Part shown: positions 16,938-24,706 of the stretch, in pieces
How positions within the stretch are numbered: the stretch's first letter is position 1
How the letters are laid out: each line of letters opens with the position of its first letter
DNA from: Rhodoflexus caldus
GTDB taxonomy: Bacteria > Bacteroidota > Bacteroidia > Cytophagales > Thermoflexibacteraceae
DNA length: 64,000 nt
Assembly (NCBI RefSeq): GCF_021206925.1
Contig: NZ_JAJPRF010000003.1
Location: 124,001-188,000 of the forward strand
Reading direction: 5' to 3'
Translations under genes and position numbers: made by a program
Notes under the pieces: generated by a model
The model's input: the letters and a program-made list of their open reading frames with translations, nothing else
Told to the model about the DNA's origin: nothing
Database searches by the model: none

Positions 16938-19124
16938 TTAACAATTCAATACTACTTGCTGATACTCGGGGTGCTGTTTCAGTTCGCTGAATGTGCCTTG
17001 CAGATGTACTTTCCCCTCTTTGAGAATGATATTTCGGTCGCAGGCTTCCATCAGTACAGGGTCATTGGAGATAAGCAACAATGTCCACGGGTTGGAGCGG
17101 TCGGTGAGGAAGTTAAGCAGTTTGCGTTTTTCGTCTTTCTGCAATACCGAAAAGAAATCGTTCAAAATAAGTAGTTGCGGGCGTTCCGCTATGCAGCGAG
17201 CAAGCGTCAGTCGCACGTGAATACTGCTTGGCCATGATTTAGCACCTGCTATCAACTCTGTTTGTAAGCCGTTGGGAAGTTCATTGACAAAATCGGAAAG
17301 GCCGACTTTTTCCAAAGCCCAGATGACATCATCCAGTGCAACAGAGGTCTTGCCCATTGTAATATTGTCCAGAATGGTTCCTTCAAAAATGTTGTCAATA
17401 GCGAAGTTGGATGCCACCATGTCGCGAAGGGTATTCAGGTTGATGTCGCGCAGTGAGATATTGTTGAAGGCAACTACCCCTTCGTAGTTATCCAGAATAC
17501 CGGAAAGCACGCGTACCAGCGTATCCTTGCCGGAGCTGTTAAAGCCTGACAGGCAGACCCTTTCTCCGGAGGCAATGTCTAAGTTGATGCCGTTGAGCAC
17601 CGATTTATGGCTGTCCGGGTATTGGTATTTGAGGTCTTTGATGCGAACAGACAAACCGGCGCTGATGGTGTGCGGCAGGGCAATACCTGTTTGCCGCTCA
17701 ACGGGCAGGTCGGTTACATGGCCTACCTTATCGGTAGCCGTCAGCATGTCATACACCGTGCTCATGCTCAGAATGACTTTTTCTACGGCTGCCAAAATCA
17801 GGATGATTACAATTTCGGAAGCTACGAATTGTCCTATCAGAATTTGGCGGTTGATAACTAACGAAACCCCGATGATGAGCAAGCCGCCTGTTACAATCGT
17901 TTTGAAGCCTACAATATTGCCGAACTGTGTCATCAGCACTTTGAAGTGCTTTTTGCGGTAGTACAGGTAGTTGTTCACCAAGTTTTCCGTTTTGTTGAGA
18001 GGCAGCGTGGTATGGCCTGCTAATTTGAAGGCCTCTACGCTGCGGGCAAGCTCCTCGAGCCAGTGTACTACTTTGTATTTGTATTTGGATTCAATGATGC
18101 TGGTGCGAAGACCCTCGGGGCCGGTGAAGTAGAAAATAGCAGCCAAAATACCGATTAAAGCAACCCCGAAAACAAGGAATGCGGGGTGATAGAACGAAAG
18201 GAGCAGTATGCCAAAGGCAATTTGCAATACAGAACTCGCCAAGTCTATCAACAGCTTGGGAAGGCTTTTCTGAATTGTGAGAATGTCAAAAAAGCGGTTC
18301 ATGAGTTCGGGTGTGTAGTATTGGGTTACGGCTTCGGTGCGCACATTGGGTATGCGATAGCTGAACTCAAAGGCTGCTTTGACAAAAATCCGCCGCTGAA
18401 TAACCTCTACAATGTGGTATTGCAAAATCTGCAATACGCCTGAGGCAATCACACCGATAATAACAAAGGCAATAATGAGTACAATTGAACTGAAAATAAC
18501 ACCGCCCGATACAAGCTCCATGATGGCCTGTACGCCCAGAGGCAGCGTAAGGCTGATTGCGGCAATAATGACGGCGTAGAAGTAAACATACCATATATCG
18601 CGTTGCTCGAGCCGCAGCAGCCGAAACATGCGTTGCATCGGGGAAAGATGGCGGGCTTCTTCATAACTTTTTTCACGCTCCGACAGCAGGGAAGTACGCG
18701 GAAAAGCTAACAGATAAATAACGTTGCCGTTTTTATCGGTGCCGAAAGTGAAGTTTTCAACGTTGGGAATTACTTCCAAATGAACTTCCCGACCGTCTGA
18801 CTCGTAGTAGTAGCCCTCAAAAAAGCCTGCTTTGTTCTTAAATACAATCAGCGGCTGCCAAGTGTCATTTTGCCGGATAAACACGAGCATCGGGACGTTG
18901 GCCGATTTGAGCAACAAGCCGATTTTATCCTTAGGCAATACGTTTCGGAGTAGTGCCATTTCTATTTGCTCGCTTTTGTCGCCCAGCAAATCAATAAATC
19001 GGTCTAAATCGGAACCACAGTCCAGAATATTGGCATAGCGGTCGTTGAAGTTAAATAGTTTGTTGCCATGGTTGGTTAGTTCCGCAAGTCGTTTGATTAT
19101 TGGTACAAATTGAGTTGAATTCAT
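16938..19124 (-). CDS. Type-I-secretion-like ABC protein with degenerate ATPase domain
   Basis: 728 residues. Residues 1-150 form a cytoplasmic domain in the place where peptidase (C39-like) domains sit, without recognisable catalytic residues. About 175-470 is an ABC exporter membrane domain with roughly six helices. About 490-728 is a nucleotide-binding domain whose motifs are altered: Walker A reads GFNSSGKDT (K533 kept, D534 instead of Ser/Thr), the Q-loop Gln is absent, the LSGGQ signature is replaced by WPSSIHVR (631-638), Walker B ends N655-D656 instead of D-E, and the switch His is N687. ATP hydrolysis by the canonical mechanism looks unlikely. It heads the operon with the HlyD- and TolC-like genes. 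Confidence 0.88.
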   Translation of the reverse strand: MNSTQFVPIIKRLAELTNHGNKLFNFNDRYANILDCGSDLDRFIDLLGDKSEQIEMALLRNVLPKDKIGLLLKSANVPMLVFIRQNDTWQPLIVFKNKAGFFEGYYYESDGREVHLEVIPNVENFTFGTDKNGNVIYLLAFPRTSLLSEREKSYEEARHLSPMQRMFRLLRLEQRDIWYVYFYAVIIAAISLTLPLGVQAIMELVSGGVIFSSIVLIIAFVIIGVIASGVLQILQYHIVEVIQRRIFVKAAFEFSYRIPNVRTEAVTQYYTPELMNRFFDILTIQKSLPKLLIDLASSVLQIAFGILLLSFYHPAFLVFGVALIGILAAIFYFTGPEGLRTSIIESKYKYKVVHWLEELARSVEAFKLAGHTTLPLNKTENLVNNYLYYRKKHFKVLMTQFGNIVGFKTIVTGGLLIIGVSLVINRQILIGQFVASEIVIILILAAVEKVILSMSTVYDMLTATDKVGHVTDLPVERQTGIALPHTISAGLSVRIKDLKYQYPDSHKSVLNGINLDIASGERVCLSGFNSSGKDTLVRVLSGILDNYEGVVAFNNISLRDINLNTLRDMVASNFAIDNIFEGTILDNITMGKTSVALDDVIWALEKVGLSDFVNELPNGLQTELIAGAKSWPSSIHVRLTLARCIAERPQLLILNDFFSVLQKDEKRKLLNFLTDRSNPWTLLLISNDPVLMEACDRNIILKEGKVHLQGTFSELKQHPEYQQVVLNC

Positions 19125-19282
19125 GTTACATGATTAAAATCGCTTCACATTTGCAGGAAAGTAAGAAGTGGTTGTTAGTTGTCCAAGTCATCATTTACTT
19201 AGACTGAATTCAAGGACTTTTACTGAAAAACTCCTCAGAAGGTTTTTATCCCTCAAAATTTCACAAAAAAGTGCAAAAAACA

Positions 19283-19319
19283 CAACAGCCTCCTGCCGTT
19301 TGGTCGCAGGAGGCTGTTG
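19283..19319 (-). terminator. Intrinsic terminator hairpin
   Basis: Perfect 14-bp stem CAACAGCCTCCTGC (19283-19296) with GCAGGAGGCTGTTG (19306-19319) around a 9-base loop, just after the stop of the Tat-exported isomerase gene (minus strand) and followed on that strand by a T-rich stretch. It separates that gene from the ABC operon promoter. The core ACAGCCTCC is the same as in the terminator at 1121-1153. Confidence 0.8.
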
Positions 19320-19337
19320 GCAGCATGTTAAAAAATG

Positions 19338-20351
19338 TTAGATTACCAATTCTCTGCCCAGTCTTTCCAACAGTGCTTTGGTTGCGCGGATGCCTTCTAC
19401 TTCCGACAATCGGTTGCCTTCATATTCAATGCCGATGTATCCGGTGTAGCCCGCATCTTTTACGATTTGCAACAGGCGTTTATAGTCCATTTTGGTTTCA
19501 TTGCCTTGCTCATCAAAATCATAGGACTTGGCGCTTACGCCTTTGGCAAAAGGCATGAGCTCGCTTACGCCCGTGTAGCGGTCATATTCTTCTTCGCAGC
19601 CATCTTCCCATTTGCCGTTTTTGTATTTGAGGCAGAAATTGCCGAAATCGGGCAAAGTGCCGCAGCGATTGGTGTTGAGGTTTTTATTAACCGTACCAAT
19701 GACTTCCGACAACCACTTGCCGTTGGAAGAGTAGCCGCCGTGGTTTTCCACAATAACATTGATGTCGTGTTTCATGCCAAATTCGGTGAGTTGGCTCAGG
19801 CCGTCTATAACGGCTTTTTTCACCTCCTCTGCGCTGCCTTCGCCGTAAGCGTTTACGCGTATGGAATGGCAGCCCAGAAACTTGGCGGCTTCTACCCATT
19901 TGTAGTGGTTTTCTACTGCCTGCTTGCGTTTTTTGGCATCCGAGTCGCCCATATTTCCTTCCGCATCTACCATAATGAGTACGCTGGTAACACCGTTGTC
20001 GTCGCAGCGCTTTTTCAACTCGGCAAGATAGGCGGAGTCTTTGGCTTTGTCTTTAAACAGGAAACTGACATACTCAACCGCATCTATACCAAAATCGTTT
20101 TTGGCTTTGAGCGGGAAGTCAAGGTTGTCTAATTCTTTGGCCATAATCATTTTGTGGAGCGACCACTCGGCTAGTGAAATTTTGAAAAACGGAGGCTTGA
20201 CAATAGCGGTTGTTGCTGCGGTAGCAGTGGAGTCCTGTCCGGTGCTTTCCTCTTTGGTACTGCCTGTGCAACCTACTGTCCAAATGCCGGCGGCACTCAG
20301 TGCGGTCAATCCGGCAAATTGCTTGATAAAATCGCGACGTTTTGTATCCAT
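19338..20351 (-). CDS. Tat-exported sugar phosphate isomerase/epimerase-like protein
   Basis: 337 residues. The N-terminus is a twin-arginine signal (KRRDFIKQ at 4-11) followed by a hydrophobic stretch ending in VGC, so the protein is probably exported folded and lipid-anchored. The mature part is an AP-endonuclease-2/xylose-isomerase-like TIM barrel: '[13 protein letters not shown]', '[16 protein letters not shown]', '[12 protein letters not shown]', 'DFGNFCL', 'YIGIEYEG' carry the metal-binding Glu/His/Asp positions. Homologues in Bacteroidota act on sugars or inositols with periplasmic oxidoreductases; the substrate is not predictable. Stands alone, with its own terminator. Confidence 0.85.
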   Translation of the reverse strand: MDTKRRDFIKQFAGLTALSAAGIWTVGCTGSTKEESTGQDSTATAATTAIVKPPFFKISLAEWSLHKMIMAKELDNLDFPLKAKNDFGIDAVEYVSFLFKDKAKDSAYLAELKKRCDDNGVTSVLIMVDAEGNMGDSDAKKRKQAVENHYKWVEAAKFLGCHSIRVNAYGEGSAEEVKKAVIDGLSQLTEFGMKHDINVIVENHGGYSSNGKWLSEVIGTVNKNLNTNRCGTLPDFGNFCLKYKNGKWEDGCEEEYDRYTGVSELMPFAKGVSAKSYDFDEQGNETKMDYKRLLQIVKDAGYTGYIGIEYEGNRLSEVEGIRATKALLERLGRELVI

Positions 20352-20434
20352 TTTCTTTGGTGGTTATAAGTTGTTGAATAAGTATATGTTTGGCGTTGGA
20401 ATGTGGATGCCTTCCAATTTTCTATCAAAAAGTC

Positions 20435-20528
20435 CGCTAAGTTTTACGCTAAGCGCGCTAAGCGTTTTGTAAGGATTAGTTTCCTTGTGCACTTTGCGAT
20501 TGAACCTTTGCGAACTCTGCGGTAAAAA
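20435..20528. repeat. Degenerate CGCTAAG / CTTTGCG intergenic repeat
   Basis: Three copies of CGCTAAG (20435-20441, 20447-20453, 20456-20462) followed by two related units, TTCCTTGTGCACTTTGCG (20481-20498) and a 24-base unit at 20505-20528 of the form CCTTTGCGAACTCTGCGG plus an A run. The second unit resembles segments at 42524-42548 and, inverted, at 28818-28857. It lies between two minus-strand genes, directly after the metalloprotease stop-side boundary and before the isomerase start. Function unknown. Confidence 0.5.
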
Positions 20529-20536
20529 GAACTGAA

Positions 20537-23005
20537 TTACTCCCCGCAGCCGATAGGCGCACCGGGCGGCAGTTCCTTATGCGTGCTGACTTTTGCTTTT
20601 TCGGGGGCTTTCATGCGTTCCAGTGCATAGTCTATGTGTGCCAAATAATGTTCGTTCATTTGGTTACCGCTACCGAAAATAGATTCAATATTTTTGGAAA
20701 GGCGGTTGCCTTGCAGGTAGGTACGCAGGTCGTTGAGTTTTTTGCTTACCACTGCCCGCGCCTGATAGTTGGCGCTTTCGTTTACGCTGAGTGCCAGCAA
20801 GTGCGTAAGCACCATTTGTTCGGTTTGCAACTGAATTTGTGCGGCAAGTCCGCTTTGGCGGGTAGCTTTCCATGTGGCATTGATGACTTGGTCTATTACC
20901 GAACTAAGCCCTAAACCGCTGCCGCGTGCTTCCAACAGCACCAATCGGCTGGCGCGCTCAGGATGGAACAGCAATCCCAGCGGCAAATCGGCGGCGGCTT
21001 CGGCAGCTGCCAGCGGGTCAAACAACAGCCCTGTGCGCTTGTTGAACAGTTCGCGGGTGAAAGCATAATTGGCAGGGCGCGGCGGAATCATGGCTACGAT
21101 GCGCTCCGGCAAGGTGAGCGTTTCGGGTTTGATACATTCCAGCACTGCATCTAATGCCTTTTGCTGTTGCTTGACATCCAAAATTTGCGTTACGGTTTGG
21201 TTATCGCCGCGCAAGGCATAGGTATAATCCACACCGCCGATGAGCTTAACGGCTGCCTCTGCCTGATAGCGGTGATAGTTGTAAACAGGCACAAGTACAT
21301 CTTCCAAAAACGCCAGTGGTTCGCCTTCTCGCACGGCTTTTTCCGAAAACTTGTCTAAGGCTTTTTTCCGAACGGCTAACACGTTGCGCAACTCATCGGC
21401 AGCATCCGTTCCGTTGTCCCACAGGTGCGCGTAGGGGTGCATACCGCCGGGTGCGCGTGCGTCGCGGTCAGAAATGTAGCGCATACCTTTGGCGAACACT
21501 TCGTCCAAATAGCGGCGCGAAGCGGCTGCATCGTCCGTTCCTTTGGGGAAGGTCTGATAGCCATAGGTGATGCTGACTTTGTCCCATTCGCCGATTTCGT
21601 CGGTGTAAACATCGCCGAAATCCAAGTCGCCGTTTTTGTCTAACTTAATCCAAGGGTGGGGATAGTCCATCACCGAAGCGCGGTTGTTGGTGCTGGCAGC
21701 GTAGTTGTGCATTAGCCCCAGTGTATGCCCTACCTCGTGTGCCGAAAGTTGCCGCAAGCGGTGCAAGGCGGCGTTGAGCATTTTTTCTGAAGGTTTTTCG
21801 CCTTTTTCAAAGGGGGAAAGCAAGCCCGTAAAAATCAGGTAGTCCTGCCGCACCCGCAGCGAACCGAGCGATACGTGCCCTTTGATAATTTCGCCCGTGC
21901 GCGGGTCTACCACCGAAGCGCCGTAGCTCCATCCGCGGGTAGAGCGATGCACCCACTGAATGACGTTGTAGCGCACATCCATCATGTCCGCACCTTCGGG
22001 CAATATTTCCACCCGAAAAGCATTTTTGAAACCTGCTGCCTCAAAGGCTTTTGCCCACCAGCGTGCACCTTCCAGCAGAGCCGTGCGGATGGGTTCGGGC
22101 GTGCCGTTGTCCAAGTAATAAACAATCGGCTTAACGGGTTCGCTCACTGCTGCGTTGGGGTCTTTCTTTTCTAAGCGGTGGCGAACGATGTAATGCTTTT
22201 CTATTGGTTCGGTAACGGGTGTGCTGTAATCATAAAACGACACCGACATGTAGCTGGAGCGCGGGTCTAATACTCGCGGCTGGTACTGGTTGTCGGGCAG
22301 TTGCACGAACGAATGGTGTGTGCGCAGCGTGATGGCTTCGGGCGAAGGCACTACTGACTGTACAAAGTTGCCCGCATCTTCACCGCCGACGAAGGTAATC
22401 GTGGCTTCCATTTCGGTATTGAGCGGGAAATTTTTGGTGCGGGGCAAATACAACGCCGAGCGCGAAGCATCGGGGCGGTAGCTACCCTGCCGCATCCGGC
22501 GGATGGTTTCCGCCACTTTGTGCGAGTCGCGCAGCAAGAAGTCGGTGGCATCAATCAACACCTTGTTGCCGTCTGCCGCTTCGGCCGTGAAGCCCCAGAG
22601 GGCACTTTGTGCAAATGATTCTTCCACTGCCCGCTTTTCGTTTGCCTGATTGGTAACGGCGCGGTAGCGATAGTTGGGCTGCACGAGCAGCACTTTTTTG
22701 CCTACGCGATGGAATTTCACAATGCGCTCTTCGCCTAACTGCCCGCGGTCTAAGCCGATGTCGTTGCTGCCAAGCCCGCCCGGCAGCGAATTGATATAGA
22801 GAAACTCTGTATCCCATTTGTCCACTTCTAACCAAAGTTTACCTTGTGCCTCATCTATCCAAAAGTTGAAAAAGCCTTCGTACTTTTTCATGCCTGCCGT
22901 TTTGGAGGCAATAGAGGGCAGCGATTGGGCATACATATGTCCGCCGTAAAAAGCGGTACAAAAGAGTAACAGCATTTTTAATTGAGCAGATGCAAACAGA
23001 CGCAT
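20537..23005 (-). CDS. Secreted zinc metalloprotease (DUF5117/DUF4953 family)
   Basis: 822 residues with signal peptide (cleavage near 'GGHMYAQ'). The order is an N-terminal DUF5117-like region (about 40-300), then a metzincin-like catalytic domain with the zinc motif HEVGHTLGLMH (H423, E424, H427, third ligand H433) and a downstream 'SVMDYP' Met-turn as in metzincins. The C-terminal third is helical. The family is common in Bacteroidota, exported, with unknown substrate. The first ATG at 23005 fits; an internal ATG 11 codons on would also leave a signal peptide. It is divergent from the polyprenyl synthase gene. Confidence 0.9.
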   Translation of the reverse strand: MRLFASAQLKMLLLFCTAFYGGHMYAQSLPSIASKTAGMKKYEGFFNFWIDEAQGKLWLEVDKWDTEFLYINSLPGGLGSNDIGLDRGQLGEERIVKFHRVGKKVLLVQPNYRYRAVTNQANEKRAVEESFAQSALWGFTAEAADGNKVLIDATDFLLRDSHKVAETIRRMRQGSYRPDASRSALYLPRTKNFPLNTEMEATITFVGGEDAGNFVQSVVPSPEAITLRTHHSFVQLPDNQYQPRVLDPRSSYMSVSFYDYSTPVTEPIEKHYIVRHRLEKKDPNAAVSEPVKPIVYYLDNGTPEPIRTALLEGARWWAKAFEAAGFKNAFRVEILPEGADMMDVRYNVIQWVHRSTRGWSYGASVVDPRTGEIIKGHVSLGSLRVRQDYLIFTGLLSPFEKGEKPSEKMLNAALHRLRQLSAHEVGHTLGLMHNYAASTNNRASVMDYPHPWIKLDKNGDLDFGDVYTDEIGEWDKVSITYGYQTFPKGTDDAAASRRYLDEVFAKGMRYISDRDARAPGGMHPYAHLWDNGTDAADELRNVLAVRKKALDKFSEKAVREGEPLAFLEDVLVPVYNYHRYQAEAAVKLIGGVDYTYALRGDNQTVTQILDVKQQQKALDAVLECIKPETLTLPERIVAMIPPRPANYAFTRELFNKRTGLLFDPLAAAEAAADLPLGLLFHPERASRLVLLEARGSGLGLSSVIDQVINATWKATRQSGLAAQIQLQTEQMVLTHLLALSVNESANYQARAVVSKKLNDLRTYLQGNRLSKNIESIFGSGNQMNEHYLAHIDYALERMKAPEKAKVSTHKELPPGAPIGCGE

Positions 23006-23108
23006 AACGCAAGCAGTTTAATTGAATAATGCGCCTACAATTTAAGATTTTACCGATGCTTTTCTTTTTGTGGTCTATCTTTAACCGCTAAAATTTTTCG
23101 CGCCGCAC

Positions 23109-24083
23109 ATGACGCTCAGTTTAGACACCATCAAGTCGCCCATTGCTTCGGAAATGGATACGTTTGAAATCCGCTTCAGGGATTCCATGCGTACCAAAGT
23201 GTTGTTGTTGGACAAGATTATGACTTACATTGTCAAACGCAAGGGCAAACAAATGCGACCGATGTTTGTATTTCTGGCAGCAGGCATGTGCGGACAAATC
23301 AACGAGTCCACGCATCGCGGCGCGGCACTCATCGAACTGTTGCACACCGCCACGCTGGTACACGACGATGTGGTGGACGACGCAAACTATCGCCGCGGCT
23401 TTTTTTCGGTCAATGCGCTTTGGAAAAACAAAGTAGCCGTGTTGGTCGGCGACTATCTGCTATCGCGAGGGCTGCTGCTTTCCATAGACCACGGCGATTT
23501 TGAACTGCTGCGCATCGTTTCTAAGGCAGTGCGCGAAATGAGCGAGGGCGAACTGCTGCAAATGGAAAAAGCCCGCCGCTTGGACATAGACGAGGCTGTG
23601 TATTTTGAAATTATCCGACAAAAAACCGCCACGCTGATTGCTTCCTGTTGTGCAGTGGGTGCGGCTTCGGGCGGCGCAGATGCCGCTACCATCCGTCAAA
23701 TGGAGTTGTTCGGAGAAAAAATCGGCATTGCTTTCCAAATCAAAGATGACTTGTTTGACTACGGCAATGACGAAATCGGCAAACCGGTTGGCATTGACAT
23801 CAAAGAAAAGAAAATGACGCTGCCGCTGATTTTTGCCCTCAATCAGGCAGACCGTTCGGTAAAAAACCACATCATCAACCTGATTAAAAACAAGTCGGAC
23901 AAACCCAAATACATTGCCGAAATTATTGCCTTCGTGAAGCAATCGGGCGGTATAGAATACGCCCGCCAAGTGATGGAGCGCTACTTTACCGAAGCAAAGA
24001 CCATACTGGCAGATTTTGCCGATACAGCCTACAAAACGGCCATGCTGCAATTGGTTGAATATACCATTGAGCGCAAAAAGTGA
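23109..24083 (+). CDS. Polyprenyl diphosphate synthase
   Basis: 324-residue all-alpha trans-isoprenyl synthase. The first aspartate-rich motif DDVVD begins at D86 within 'LVHDDVVDDANYRRG', and the second is 'FQIKDDLFDYG' in the C-terminal half, with 'GKQMRPMFVFLAAG' near residue 42 binding the diphosphate. It elongates allylic diphosphates with isopentenyl diphosphate, probably making the octa-/heptaprenyl tail of menaquinone (menB is elsewhere in the window). Chain length cannot be read with certainty. It converges on nuoB with only five bases between stops. Confidence 0.93.
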   Translation: MTLSLDTIKSPIASEMDTFEIRFRDSMRTKVLLLDKIMTYIVKRKGKQMRPMFVFLAAGMCGQINESTHRGAALIELLHTATLVHDDVVDDANYRRGFFSVNALWKNKVAVLVGDYLLSRGLLLSIDHGDFELLRIVSKAVREMSEGELLQMEKARRLDIDEAVYFEIIRQKTATLIASCCAVGAASGGADAATIRQMELFGEKIGIAFQIKDDLFDYGNDEIGKPVGIDIKEKKMTLPLIFALNQADRSVKNHIINLIKNKSDKPKYIAEIIAFVKQSGGIEYARQVMERYFTEAKTILADFADTAYKTAMLQLVEYTIERKK

Positions 24084-24088
24084 TGCTT

Positions 24089-24616
24089 TTAAACGGCTTT
24101 TCTCCCCAGCGCTTTTGCCAGCAGTGGCGGCAGGGGTTGTTCGGAGCGCATTTTTTCCTGTAACTTCAAAAATCCGCCGATAAGTGCTTCGGGGCGCGGC
24201 GGACAGCCGGGTACGTACACATCTACGGGTACGATTCTGTCCACACCTTTAACCACGTGGTAGCCGTGTTGCCAATAAGGGCCGCCGCAGTTGGAGCAAC
24301 TCCCCATTGAAATGACGTAGCGGGGCTCGGCCATTTGGTCATATAGGCGACGCAAGCGGTCGGCCATTTTGAAAGTTACCGTTCCTGCCACAATCATAAC
24401 ATCGGCTTGGCGGGGGGATGCGCGGGGAATCACACCGAAACGGTCTAAGTCGTAGCCGGAGGCATAGCTGCCCATCATTTCAATGGCACAACAGGCCAAC
24501 CCGAAACTGAGCGGCCACATAGAGGAAAGACGCGCCCAGTTGAGCAGTTCATCGGCTTTGGCGAGGATGATACCGCCTTGGCCTGTTTTTTCCCGTAAGT
24601 CCGACAGAGTATTCAT
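24089..24616 (-). CDS. nuoB: NADH-quinone oxidoreductase subunit B
   Basis: 175 residues from the ATG at 24616 (MNTLSDL); the open frame continues far upstream antisense to ccmF but is not protein-like there. This is the complex I subunit that holds cluster N2: its four ligands are C42 and C43 in '[10 protein letters not shown]', C107 in 'GSCSNCGG' and C138 in '[11 protein letters not shown]'. All are intact. Complex I couples NADH oxidation to quinone reduction and ion pumping. No other nuo gene is within 24 kb on one side or 39 kb on the other, so it is separated from the rest of the complex, or is a second copy. Confidence 0.93.
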   Translation of the reverse strand: MNTLSDLREKTGQGGIILAKADELLNWARLSSMWPLSFGLACCAIEMMGSYASGYDLDRFGVIPRASPRQADVMIVAGTVTFKMADRLRRLYDQMAEPRYVISMGSCSNCGGPYWQHGYHVVKGVDRIVPVDVYVPGCPPRPEALIGGFLKLQEKMRSEQPLPPLLAKALGRKAV

Positions 24617-24669
24617 AACCGCAATGTTAGCGATTTGTGGCGTACCTTTGCAAAGTAAACCATTCAACC

Positions 24670-24693
24670 GCGCAATTGGTTTTTCAATTGTGC
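24670..24693 (+). promoter_or_regulatory. Hairpin in the ccmF leader
   Basis: GCGCAATTG (24670-24678), loop GTTTTT, CAATTGTGC (24685-24693): nine pairs with one G-T wobble, ending 13 bases before the ccmF ATG. It may affect translation start, or be a protein site in the DNA. A perfect palindrome CTTTGCAAAG and a TACCTTTG box (24643-24650) lie just upstream in the same 90-bp divergent region shared with nuoB. Confidence 0.35.
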
Positions 24694-24706
24694 ACTCTGT
24701 AAAGCT

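Noticed and set aside
16938-19124. Reading the degenerate ABC gene as a pseudogene
   Set aside because: The frame is open for 728 codons with normal codon use and intact operon partners, so it is kept as a gene with altered motifs.
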